Origin: Agelaius tricolor
Taxonomy: Eukaryota > Chordata > Aves > Passeriformes > Icteridae
Length of the DNA: 64,000 nucleotides
NCBI GenBank assembly: GCA_023055355.1
Contig: JALJCS010000028.1
Coordinates: 4,340,418-4,404,417, forward strand
Reading direction: 5' to 3'
The notes under the pieces are model-generated. The model made no database searches. It was not told the DNA's origin and was given only the letters and a program-made list of their open reading frames with translations. The translations under genes were made by a program, and so were the position numbers. Below are positions 13,001-31,660 of this stretch, piece after piece (the stretch's first letter is position 1; each line of letters opens with the position of its first letter).

Positions 13001-16000
13001 ACTGGGTCATGGAAAATAAGAACCAAGAAGCAGCAGCAGCCCTAAAACATGGAGTTCATTGTGTCCAGGTGGCTTTCAGCCTGTGGAGAAGGAGACTGGC
13101 CCAGAAAGTGGAAGCTGACCGGAGATTCAGGTGCCATGTTCACCAGCTGACTGCTGATGCTCTGTGGCATTGGCATTCCTGCTGGCAGAGTGAGTTACCC
13201 CATCCCACTGCATCACTTGTCCCTCTAGGAGAGAGCAGCTCTGGGAGTAGTTGGGGTGGAGAGAGTCACACTTTTGGCTGGAATTCTGTGCACTGCTCCT
13301 CTGGAAAGGCACATACTACTCCAGGAGTCAGTGAGTGCATGTGTCACTGCATTCTTCTGGCCATCAGTAGGACATGTGACCTACTGTTCTGTTGTGCTTT
13401 ATATTAGGGAAGATGCTCCTTTGGCACTTCTACCTGCACAAAAGAGTGTTCAAGCAGTGTATTTTAGCAGCTGAGGAGTTACATGGACTTCCATGCAGCA
13501 TTCCAAGTTTGAACATGTCTCCTCAGACCAAGCAGTCAGGTTGGGAACAGGGTGTATCTTTTGGGGTGGCTTAAGAATCCTGATCCCTCAAGGAATTTCA
13601 TATGCTCTAAGTACTTGCACTGTGCCAGGGAAGAAAAACTCCCACTTTTTAATGGAAAACTGCCTTGCAGATAAGAGTGGAAGTAATCTGTGATCTCTTG
13701 CAGGGAAAATTTGAAAGAAGGTCTGACTGCCTTGCAGACAAAAAACTACAAAGTGAATTGAAAAGTCTCTTTAGCTGCTAAAGAGAGGACAGGAAATCTT
13801 AGCAAGTTTGGTCCCATTTGGTGCTTGCAGGAGATGTTTCTTTGCTCTTGTGTGGACTCTGCAATGGAGAAGCAGTCCCTGGGCTGACTCAGGACACTGT
13901 GCTCTCTCACAGGGAAGCGTGCTCTGGGAGAGCTGCAGCAGCAATGGGCCTGCCACAGCTGCCAAGAGAAGAAGAGGCTGGTCCTGCACACATGGTATCA
14001 CCAAACCAGGAAACAGAAATATGCTGGTTTATTCTGGGAACGTTTTCTCCTGCACAGGTTTGTTTCTTGCTCTCAAAGCATTTCCAAGGGAAGCTCTGCA
14101 TGAAGAGCAATTTATGTAGTGGCATCCACTGTATTGTCCTGGATTTGAAAGTATGGATAGCTCATGTATAAATGGAGCTTCTGTAGCAGCACTTCTCTGA
14201 GGATGTCTCTATGAAGAGGCTTCTTACCTAAAGCCTCACCCCCCCCCCTCATTTTTCCCATTCAAAAATTCTTTTCCTTCCAGAACTTGTGTTCAGTCTT
14301 AGTTATGCAGGGTGGTATTTGTGCACTAAGCAAGGGAGAGATACAAACAAATTTGTGCAGTTTAAACTTTGAAAGCCTTATTTGTACTTCAGTATTTGCT
14401 GAAAGGAATGGTGGGCAGAGAGCTTGCAGGGATCTGATGTTTACTGAGTTAGTCTTTTAGGATTCTGTACACAGTGTGTTGATTTTAATTTAATGTGAAA
14501 AATTGATTTGTTCCTGCAGCAAAGCAGTATAAAGCTTATGAAGGGAGAACCATGATATTCAACTCATCTTGGTGTTACTACAATGTAGGTGAAGCTGTAA
14601 TCTGTCTTTGAGTCTTATGTTATGTTGACAGATCCCAAAACCACAAGAATTTAATTTTTTTTCTCTCTTAACTGTATTCAGTGGTCTTCTTATTGGAAAC
14701 AGTTTTGTTTGTAGTTTATGTTGTATGAGGCCTGCCTGAAGTGCAAAGAAGTGTCCAGCTGTAGTGAACCAGGATTGTTGAAGTGTTTCTCTAAAATAAT
14801 TCAGGAGGATAAGAATGGATAGGATTATTTATGCCAAGGGTTCATTTAAGGTATGAGAAGTGCAGGTTTGGCCCTATCAGGTTTTCTTTTGAATTGCAGG
14901 TTCAGACTGAGAGGACACAAAGATCTGCAGAGGAAAGAGCAACTAAAAACCCAGTAAAACTTTGGTGGCTGTGATGTTTAGACTCTGCACTTACCCCACC
15001 CAATTGCATTTTCCTCTATCTGTGTGGCTCCCTCATGGGAATTGTATTTAGGATAAGCCCTTAATATTGCTCCTTCCTGTTGAGTATGTCTCCACCATTA
15101 ATCTTCCTTCTGAGTCTCCTTTGATGAGAGTGCTTCTAATTTCTCACTTGGATGAGCTCTCTCTTTTGAGGGGGGCATTTTTTTGTGCTGGGATAACCTG
15201 GAACAGCTTCTCTTGATCTTCCAGAAAGCCTGCCAGGCACAGAATATTCACACCTCTGCCCTAGGGGTGCAGTGGGGTGATTTGCATAATGAAGGTCCAA
15301 ATGGAACAAGGAACCAAAGGATAAGCTACAATTAAAAGCAGATTGCATTCTCTGCTTGCAGAGGAAGACTGGCCTCCTGTGCATCAGCCTGTGAGATACA
15401 GGAAGATTATTGTGGGTACAGATTTACAGTGCTGATTATAGTAACTCCTGAAGTTGTTGATTTTTTGGAATAAAATCGTCTTTGCAAAGATTCTAGTTGT
15501 ACATCCCACATACACAGGGTCTTAGTTTGTGACAGCCAAGAAACAAAATCTGAATCTTGACAGCAAGTGGCTGTCATAAATGCTGCAAGCAGATTTCAGG
15601 AATCTGCTGGGTTCCATGCTGAAGGAGATTTTAACAGTTTTACTTTCATCCCACAATGGAAAAATGAAAAAGCCTTCATCAAGCACCATCTTTCTGGTCA
15701 GCTGGTAGCACAGAGATAGACTGAAGACTGGTTAATTTTTTTTTTTTTTTTGGTGTGGGGGACCAAGTATGTGTACTGGCAAGGCAGCCTAGGAAAAGAA
15801 TTTGTTTTGTAGGCAAAAGAAAAATGTAATATAAGATTGGATTCAGTTTGCAGAGGCCTTTGAATGAAGGAAATGCTAGAATGGCAGAGGGAAGCAGAGT
15901 CTCTTGAGTAGGTGACAGGTAACTGCTGGGAACTTGAAGTAAAATGAGGGCAGGTTTTCAGCAGAAAGATATTTGAAGAATCTGAACTTGCACCTCCCAG

Positions 16001-19000
16001 AGATGAGGCACTGGGAAAACACGAAGCACAGAGGTCAATGCATAAATCTCGATTGCAGCAGTAATAGGAACAGACTTTTTTCTTATTGAATGCTCTTTGT
16101 TTTGCTTTGGCCATTTATGTGGGATACTGCAGGGCAGGTGAGAGGGTGAAATTTGGTCTGACATGGAGCTGTTACTTTAGGCATCTGCTTCTTTTCTGTG
16201 CTTGGAACTGTTTTTCAGGTGCCTTGTCACTTGGGCCCAGGTCACTGCATGGCAACTAAGGCAGCGTGAAGCCCTCTCTCATTTTAAAAGAGTCAGAGAG
16301 CACCGTCTCCTGGTTGGGAGCTTTGTTAAGTGGAGGGACAAACTCTGGAGAGCTGAGCAAGTGCCAGGAGGGAGAAGCCACAAGTGGCAGGAGCCCTCTC
16401 CAGGTAAAGCCTGCCACCGCTGGCGAGTGGCTGCAAGAGGACAGCAAGCCCTGCGCCTGGGATCTGTGGCCACTGTCAAACAAGTAAGAGAAGATAAAGC
16501 TCCCTAAGTATGAGAAGATAAAGGTCTCGATGAGACAGCTATTATTAACTCAGTGAGTCATGAGGCACTGAGATAGTGTGACAAGGCTTGTATAAAAACC
16601 TGGGTTGATTTGTGGTGACTGCTTAGTCCCTGCTGTGAAATTCTTCACCGACTGTGCACACAACTTCATCACCATAATCTGGCACTGATTGCAGCAACCA
16701 TATGGAGCACAGCAATAAGGAAAGGGGACATTTTGACCAGAGAGATGAGAGCACTCCTTCCTCTCTGCTCAAAGATAAGATGGGATAATCACTGGCCCTG
16801 CAGAGCAGAGTAAGCTGCCAGAGATACAGCTTTTTTCAAAAGACTCACAGCTAGCAAACTACAAAGAGCTCCATTGATTTGGAAGGGCTGAGTCAGTCCT
16901 GCTGGGATCTCATCTGTGCAGTTTCCAGGCTGGGGTCTAGCACATTAAGCTACCTGCAGAGCTGTGAGCCTGTCTCTCTGGGCTGTGTGAGTGCTGTGTG
17001 CATTGTGTTTACTCTTGGCTGCAGCTGTGTTATTTCTGTTTGCAGGCCTGCAACTACTGGACCAGAGCAGCTGCCTTTTCCCAGTGCTTACGGCAGCGCA
17101 GCACCCTCATAGGTGTCAGGAAGAGCAGAAAGATGGCTCTCTCTTGGCCCACGAGTAAGAAGATTCTCCCTCCTCTCTTCCTTTCACAGACCCATGTGGG
17201 GAGTGTGAGGGAAAGGGGATTGGTGTTTACCAGCTTAATGACTGGGATTTCTCTATGGAGTAGGAGCTCATGGCAATCAAACTCAGTTGATTTCTCCTGT
17301 GTTCAGGAGTTGAAGGACTAAGGGCTCATGGCAGCTCTGATGTCTCCCTCTCTAGCTCCAAGGTTAGCTCCTGTGTGATTCCTCTTTTGTTTCTTAGAAA
17401 GCAGAAGAGGCAGAGAAGAAGATCCAGCACCAACTGAACGTTTTCCCAGTGCCATTCAGCGCTGGCTGGTGATCTACAGGAGCCAAAACAGGGCTGAGAG
17501 GTTTCTGGAGAGACCTGATGTGGTAGGACCCTCTTGTGGGCATGCAAGGATCCAGGAGAATGCAGCAGGGGTGGACTTGGAGGAGTGGGCTAAGAAGTGG
17601 CTTGGGTAAGTGGAGTGCAGGGCTCTGGGCTTCCTCTTACTGATACTGAGACATAAACTTTTCAGGAATTTAGGGATTTTAGAGGAGCTGAGGTTTTAGT
17701 TAGAAATAAGCTTTATTTGAATTAATCAAAATAAATGGGTAGGCCTTGATGAAGTTAAGAGTTAGTACTTAACTAATAATTGATTGCTTGTCAACATATT
17801 GTTTGCTTAGCTGGGTTTATAATGATTTTTCATTATAGAAACTGATAAATAGCTTTTAGGAACATGAGACAATTGTTTTTAGGAGCATAAGACAATTATA
17901 GGCCTCCCCTCTTCTGGAACCAATTGAAGACAGAAACGGGAGTTCTACCAAGGGTTCATTTCTCATATTTGCATTGAAAAGGCAGAAAGGTCAGAAGGAG
18001 GAAGACTTCATTTACTTCCTCATTTTGGGACCCCTCCCCATGAAAGGGACCATTGACCCATTTTGAGGAACAAACTACTCATGCTTAACCAACTACCATA
18101 TGAAGCAGGGAATGGGATGTACCAAAGTTATGAATATGCATTTGTATTTTGGGTGTTCAATACTTATATAGATAAAAGGACTCTGTGATCACCTGTAAAT
18201 TGCAGTGTGTGTTTGGGAGCTATCCCACAATAAACATAAATAAACATTCACTTTCTAACTTTAAACTGTTAGAGAGTCTTTGTCTGTCACAGTTGGTTAT
18301 CAGTACTAGATCAATATCCATATTTTTAATAAATCAATACCATCAGGGAAGGGCTCCCTTGTATGGCTGCTAAAGCTTATTTGCTTCTTTTGCCTGCAGG
18401 AGGAGATATCTGAAGAGGTGGCATCACACAGTGGTACTGCACCAGCACAACAGGAAACTGCTCTGTCTGGTAAGGGGATGGCATCAGTGGAGGGAAGCCA
18501 GCAGGGGGGTGATACTGGCTCAGGGGCTGGTGAGTGTCTGGTGCCACTGGGGTGGCAGTGATGGGTGTTACTGGGCAAGCCTGCACTGCCTGTAGCCTCC
18601 CATACATCCTGGGAGATGAGACCTGGGGGTTTAACAAATACCAGTAGGCACCAAAAATCTTGATTTACTGCTGGGGCTGGTTTTTCCATTGTTCTTCTTG
18701 GAATGTCAGCTTGACAGACTGGCATATCCACAGATTTAGTTGTGCTTAGCCTTTACAGATGGGAAGCTGAAACAGGATTTGTCTAGATTGTCTATAGACT
18801 GTGCAAAATTCACAGCAGTTATTACAATCCTTGTCCTCATCTGTGCTCCTGATACATCCCACTGGTGTCCACAGTTTACCATGAGCTGTCATTTGGCTTC
18901 CCCTTCTGTTCATAGGCATGTCCTGCCAGGTTCCTGGGCATTAGCTGTGGGAGCTGTGCTCTGGCCTGCCCAGGGAACAAGATGATGGTGAGCATAGTGT

Positions 19001-20338
19001 GAGCATGTCCATAGTCAGTGAGGAGCTGTGCTGGGGCACAGTGGGGCATTGGGATTTACCCACACTGTGCTGCAGAGAGTAGCTCAGCAAGAGCTCTGTC
19101 ATTAGTCCTGTGTTGTTAGCAGTGCCAAGTCTTTAAGAGGCACTCATGAAGCAACTGGAACAAGGTGGGCCTGGAGGGAAGTGAGGAAACTTTGCTGCCA
19201 GAGCCCAGTTAATCTGTGTGCTGCCTCTTCTCCTTCAGGACCAGCAGCGGCTGATAGCAAAGGCCTGGAGGGTGTGGAGACAAAGATACTTGCAAAGCTG
19301 TGTGGTGCAGAATCTTTTGCAGGAGGAAGCCAGGAGCCTCCTGTCTCAGGTAAGCATTTCTGCCTTCTTCAATTCAGTGGACTCAGTGATACAAAAAGCA
19401 CCCCAAAGAGACAACTGGTGTTCCCTCTATCTCTGCCTGCACAATGCACTTGCTTAGGGAGAAGTTGAATGCATCAAGGAATTGGACTTGCCAGTAAAAA
19501 AGGAAAAAAGCTTCCAGCTTTACATGGGTCTCATCTCCCAGGATGTATGGGAGGCTACAGGCAGTGCAGGCTTGCCCAGTAACACCCATCACTGCCACCC
19601 CAGTGGCACCAGACACTCACCAGCACCTGAGCCAGTATCACCACCCTGCTGGCTTCCCTCCACAATGCACTTGCTTAGGGAGAAGTTGAATGCATCAAGG
19701 AATTGGACTTGCCAGTAAAAAAGGAAAAAAGCTTCCAGCTTTACACGGGTTCATCTATGGGTGTTTTTCAAAGCTTTGTGTCAGGAGTCAATTTCCCTGA
19801 CATGTGCCCCCTTCCCTGCTGTTATTAGTGGTGTTAATCCTCTAATCCCCTGCCTCTTGAGACCCCACTCAGGGAAGAAACAGGCTCCACATTGGTGCAG
19901 GAGGACTGTGCTGACTTGCACCCAGGGGCAAGCAAATCACTATGAATTTATGAATTTGAGTGAGCAGGCAAAGCCTTAGTACTCATATCCAGTTGCTCCT
20001 CTGCCTGCCTCCCAAAGATTCATGCAGGATTAGGGCCTCCTTTAAGGAGACAGGAGCAGGTACTGAAATTAGAGGGCATTGGTCTTTCTTCTCTCACACT
20101 GATTTGCACTCTGCACGCCCCATATTGGCTCCAGGAGAGACAGGGAAGGGTTTTGAGTGAAGGCTAAGGCAGCTGGCAGAGCCATTGCTAGGAAAGCCAC
20201 GTTTAGGGGTTCTGGAAGAATGGCTGCAGCCCCTCAAGGGTAACCCAAGTGTTTGATTTGTGCACTTTGCTCTTTCAGGCCTTTGCAAGGTGGTGGCAGC
20301 TCACAGCATTCCAGTGTAAGCACAAAGGATCCTGCTGA
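4005..20338 (+). CDS. C1orf167: C1orf167 homologue, W-repeat (SFI1-like) protein
   Basis: Exons joined by splice sites and phase: 4005-5395, 5936-5979, 6545-6761, 6938-7113, 7581-7678, 8455-8638, 9069-9250, 9559-9739, 9911-10133, 10712-10869, 11038-11134, 12322-12464, 12981-13189, 13408-13539, 13913-14057, 16219-16483, 17046-17154, 17398-17605, 18400-18529, 19239-19349, 20279-20338 (stop TGA 20336-20338). They give about 1,490 aa, or 1,530 with exon 547-676. The first large exon encodes a Ser-rich, low-complexity N-terminal third. The rest is a string of tryptophan-centred helical repeats, such as CFQAWRRYILWKRAA, CFRTWKETVEQKALG, SFVKWRDKLWRAE, YLKRWHHTVVLHQ and AWRVWRQRYL, resembling SFI1 centrin-binding repeats. 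Identity rests on position and orientation beside MTHFR, the W-repeat pattern and a length close to the human protein. Function is not established; a centrosome or cilium role is only inference from the repeats. The 5' boundary is the weakest point: the first in-frame ATG in the large exon is at 4103. The donor after 13539 (GTTGGG) is poor, although the phase fits. At 9911 a second CAG lies 13 nt downstream, but only the first keeps frame. Confidence 0.82.
7794..8202 (-). mobile_element. Solo ERVK-type LTR, copy 1 (minus orientation)
   Basis: A 409-bp element reads TGTTGCATTTGC... to ...ATGGTGACA on the plus strand and is flanked by the perfect 6-bp duplication CAAGTA (7788-7793 and 8203-8208). 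On its own strand it starts TGTCACCATTAT, carries a CCAAT box (GATTGGCC on the plus strand) and an AATAAA-type poly(A) region, and ends in CAACA. A 6-bp target duplication is typical of ERVK/beta-retroviral integration. No internal gag/pol/env sequence remains. It sits in a C1orf167 intron and is closely related to the elements at 27178, 53165 and about 62403. Confidence 0.9.
11340..12200. repeat. 59-bp minisatellite, 15 copies
   Basis: The phrase GTTAGACCCTCATGTCTGG occurs 15 times at 58-61 bp spacing. Units differ mainly in a two-state linker (GGGGCAGGTGTCA versus GGGCCATGTCA) and in TTTAGAAA versus TATAAAAA before the next unit. The array lies in the C1orf167 intron between the exons ending at 11134 and starting at 12322. 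Near-identity among copies suggests recent expansion, and copy number is probably variable between individuals. Confidence 0.95.
14058..16218. other. Large C1orf167 intron, no recognised gene
   Basis: This 2.2 kb intron contains a C9 run at about 14239-14247 and a T-run at about 15737-15752. Open frames such as 15698-16114 on the minus strand cross the homopolymer, show no family features and lack paired splice sites. I see nothing further. Confidence 0.6.
17680..18345 (+). mobile_element. Probable solo ERVL-like LTR
   Basis: This intronic block has an LTR-like layout: an AT-rich left part, then TATATAGATAAAAGG near 18165 as a TATA-like element, followed about 50 bp later by AATAAACATAAATAAACA near 18230 as poly(A) signals. 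It ends near TTTGTCTGTCACA. I could not find clean TG...CA ends or a target-site duplication, so the limits are approximate and the family call is tentative. Confidence 0.45.
18487..18622 (+). repeat. Source segment of an inverted local duplication (exon edge plus intron)
   Basis: About 136 bp covering the last 43 bp of the C1orf167 exon 18400-18529, its GTGAGT donor and about 90 bp of intron. The same sequence is found in reverse complement at 19527-19663 with only about two mismatches by eye. Confidence 0.92.
19440..19745. repeat. Templated insertion: inverted exon-edge copy between 86-bp direct repeats
   Basis: Two almost identical 86-bp blocks, both beginning CACAATGCACTTGCTTAGGG (19440-19525 and 19661-19745), flank a reverse-complement copy of 18487-18622 (19527-19663). 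The insert sits in the intron between C1orf167 exons 19239-19349 and 20279-20338. The arrangement direct repeat, inverted distant segment, direct repeat is typical of replication-template switching rather than transposition. The inserted copy carries the exon edge and donor in antisense, so it adds no sense coding sequence. Confidence 0.92.
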
Positions 20339-20450
20339 ATGGAGGGGCCTGCCTGCAGCTGCTGCTCAATTCAGGACACGTGGAGGATACAGCTCCTGTC
20401 ACAACAAAGAGGTGGTCCTGTGCTGTCAAAAAAGAACACTCTGCTCTTAC

Positions 20451-20456
20451 AATAAA
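20451..20456 (+). terminator. C1orf167: Poly(A) signal of the C1orf167 homologue
   Basis: AATAAA lies 113 nt after the TGA at 20336-20338, giving a short 3'UTR. This supports 20279-20338 being the last coding exon. Confidence 0.7.
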
Positions 20457-20479
20457 AGCTGTGCTGCCAGTCAGAAGGA

Positions 20480-21636
20480 TGACAGCCAAAGAACAACCAG
20501 GCAGAGATTGTACCTAGTGAAAGGTCCTCTTTAAAGGACTTGTGTCTTACCTCCTTAGCAACACAGAGAAGTTACTTACAGTTGTGAGGTTGCATTCTCT
20601 TTTTCTCTGGACCATGCTTTTGCTGGAGTTCTGATTAAAGGGCAAAAAAGCTTTATAGGCTTTCCTTTTACTCAGTGTTTTTTCCCTGGACAGGAGCTTG
20701 GTGTCAAGGGGGAGTATGCAAATAGAGATGAGCAGGAGTTTGTGAGTGCTGGATCCTTTTGATTTCAAAGTCTGGCTTGGGTAGGTGCAAACACAGCTCT
20801 TTATTTTTAGATTTGGCTTTTCCCCTGGAGGGGGGGCAGGTTTCCACATGGCTCCCACCTCCTCCCCCTGTCTAGGTCCATCAGCTCTTCATTAAGCCTT
20901 TCAGTGGGTGGCCAACCTCCTGACTGCTTCCTGCTGCTTCATTTCTGTGCTGAATGGGCAAGGTATGAAGAAACCTGCTGGGAACAGCTGAGCACCAAAA
21001 GCTTTGCTGAGGCTAGACAGGCGTGTCTGATCCCCAGCCTTCCCATTACTTGCCTCTATGATTGATGCCTTGTAATTACCCTGGATATATGAGCCTGCTC
21101 TCAGACAGCTGTAACAAGAGGGTCTGAACAATCTGGAAAAGGCTTTTCTTCCTTCCTTGTTTGAAAGAGATGCTCACAGCATGGCAGGGATCTTGAAATC
21201 CCACTGGGAACTGCTCCAAGGTAGTTTTCCTAGCCCGTGGCAGCTTTGCAGGATTGTTAAGTACACAAAGCAGCCTCAGTAGCTTCCCCAACCCCTTATT
21301 CCAAGGGGGCCTGAGGCTGTTAAAGAGGCATTAGGTCAGGAAAGATAAGCTTAGCTCAGCAAAGATAACCTAGCTTTCCCTACAGGCATTGCAAAAGAGT
21401 ACCTGACCTTGCAGAATTGAGCTCAATAGTGTAGCTGGCTACTTTTGGTAAATTCTAGAATTTACACTTTCTCCACTCTACCATACTCAGGACATGCATT
21501 GAAAGTGAAGACAGGGGGTGCCCCAGAAGCAATTGATTTTCTTAAAGTTTTCCCTTGTGCCAGGTGATTAATTAGCAAACAACATGAGTCTCTGCTAGAG
21601 CATGGCCTAATAAAAGAGACATTTGTATGCATGTAT
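20480..21636. other. Intergenic spacer between C1orf167 and MTHFR 3' ends
   Basis: About 1.1 kb separates two convergent genes. I see no exon, tRNA or LTR; open frames here lack features. AT content rises near 21600 where the MTHFR poly(A) signal lies. Confidence 0.6.
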
Positions 21637-21642
21637 TTTATT
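21637..21642 (-). terminator. MTHFR: Candidate MTHFR poly(A) signal
   Basis: TTTATT on the plus strand reads AATAAA on the minus strand, about 630 nt beyond the MTHFR stop. It is the first well-formed signal in a TA-rich stretch and would give a 3'UTR of about 0.65 kb. Confidence 0.5.
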
Positions 21643-21845
21643 GTATGTAATCTAGGAAATACTATGATTCCTACTTAGTTTTTCCAAATGGAAATTCCCA
21701 TAGTCCTATTAAAAAAGAAAACAGGAAATACAATACAAGGAGAAAAGTTAGGAAGAAAATTTGAACCTTCTTCTGGAGTGAGTGCAAAAGTGCCTGATGA
21801 TCAACTGTGAAATATATTTTAAGAGTGCAATATAAAAGCAATTTG

Positions 21846-21986
21846 ACCTTCTTTTCCAGTTTGGTAACTGCTGCTATAATCCCCTTGCATAGGTACAGCT
21901 GACAGGAGTGTTTCTGTTCCCCTGCCAGCATTTCTGGCACAGCAAAGTTACCAGAGGGGAGAGTTACCAGAATCTGGTGTTCTTCT
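21846..21986. repeat. Direct duplication copy A, in the MTHFR 3'UTR
   Basis: About 140 bp, starting ACCTTCTTTTCCAGTTTGG and ending near TGTTCTTCT, repeats at 22717-22856 in the same orientation with roughly 90% identity by eye. This copy lies between the MTHFR stop and its candidate poly(A) signal, so it would be transcribed in the 3'UTR. Confidence 0.85.
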
Positions 21987-22271
21987 GTTACTGTAATTAG
22001 CTTAACCATGATTAGCAGCTCTTCATTCTGCAGCCCCTGGCCTTTGGGCTTAGTCTGGAGCCTCGGCTCAGAGGTTCAGGTAGTTCTGGCTAATGCTCAG
22101 TGAGAATGGCTCAGGCAGCTTTTGTGTGGGGACAGAGGAGCACAAAGTGTGGGCAGATCAGAGCACCACCCTGGTCACCGTGTGGGAGTGTGTTCATTGT
22201 CAACACAGGAGCTGCTGCATTCCCGAGGTCAGTGGATGGGAGGAGGAAGTAAGAGATTAGAAGAAGAATTT

Positions 22272-31023
<8,752 letters not shown>

Positions 31024-31264
31024 GGCGAGAGCTCTGCAGAGGGGAGCACAAAGAGGATGGTCGGTACGTGGGTGTGTGCATGGAGCAGGGACTGCTGAGG
31101 TGAGCGGCAGATGGTTGAAGAAGCCTATGCCAAGACCCAGCATTCATCACCATCACCTTTTGCCAGCTTTCACTGTAAGCTCTAGTGGGAAATCTGGAGA
31201 AAACACAGGAAAAAGCACGTTTAGATAGTGCTGATAGTGACTGCAGCCTTGGGCTGGGCATGCA

Positions 31265-31660
31265 TAGGAATGTGCCCCCTGTTGATGGAGTGACAAAACT
31301 CTCCTTTGTCCCATTAAAGAGGAAATAAGTCCAGAAGTTTCTCTCCTCAATTAGCAAAGAAGATTCCTCATAGGACCTGGGGGACTTCACCTCAAACTTA
31401 AGGATAGCTAATTGGACAGGAGCCAAAAAGTTCCACCTGAGCAATTTACTAGAAAAAGAAGAGAAAGAAACCAATGGCTTTTGTGAGGTGTTTTACCAGG
31501 AGCAAGAACCTCTTGCACCTGGCTCGGTTTTTCTCTGTAAAGAGTTTTGTTATTTTGCCTTTTATTAAAACCTTTTTGTTTCCAACACTACCACAGAAGC
31601 CATCCTGCTGATTTTATGCCTTCTAAGGTAGCTGAGCTATCTTGGGTGTGAAATAGATCT
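31265..31660 (+). mobile_element. Probable solo LTR (ERVL-like) in the MTHFR 5' intron
   Basis: The segment near 31500-31610 has an LTR-like order: GGCTCGGTTTTTCTCTG, then TTATTAAAACC in poly(A) position, then CACAGAAGCC. It lies in the intron between the MTHFR non-coding first exon and the ATG exon. I could not fix termini or a target-site duplication; the call rests on resemblance to avian LTR layout. Confidence 0.4.

Noticed and set aside
19482..19718. 78-codon plus-strand frame matching part of the 18377-18731 minus-strand frames
   Set aside because: The shared peptide comes from the inverted duplication read antisense to the real exon, not from a conserved protein.
21671..22009. 112-codon minus-strand frame sharing a peptide with the frame at 22272-22811
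   Set aside because: The similarity is the non-coding 140-bp direct duplication; only the last MTHFR exon inside the second frame is real coding sequence.
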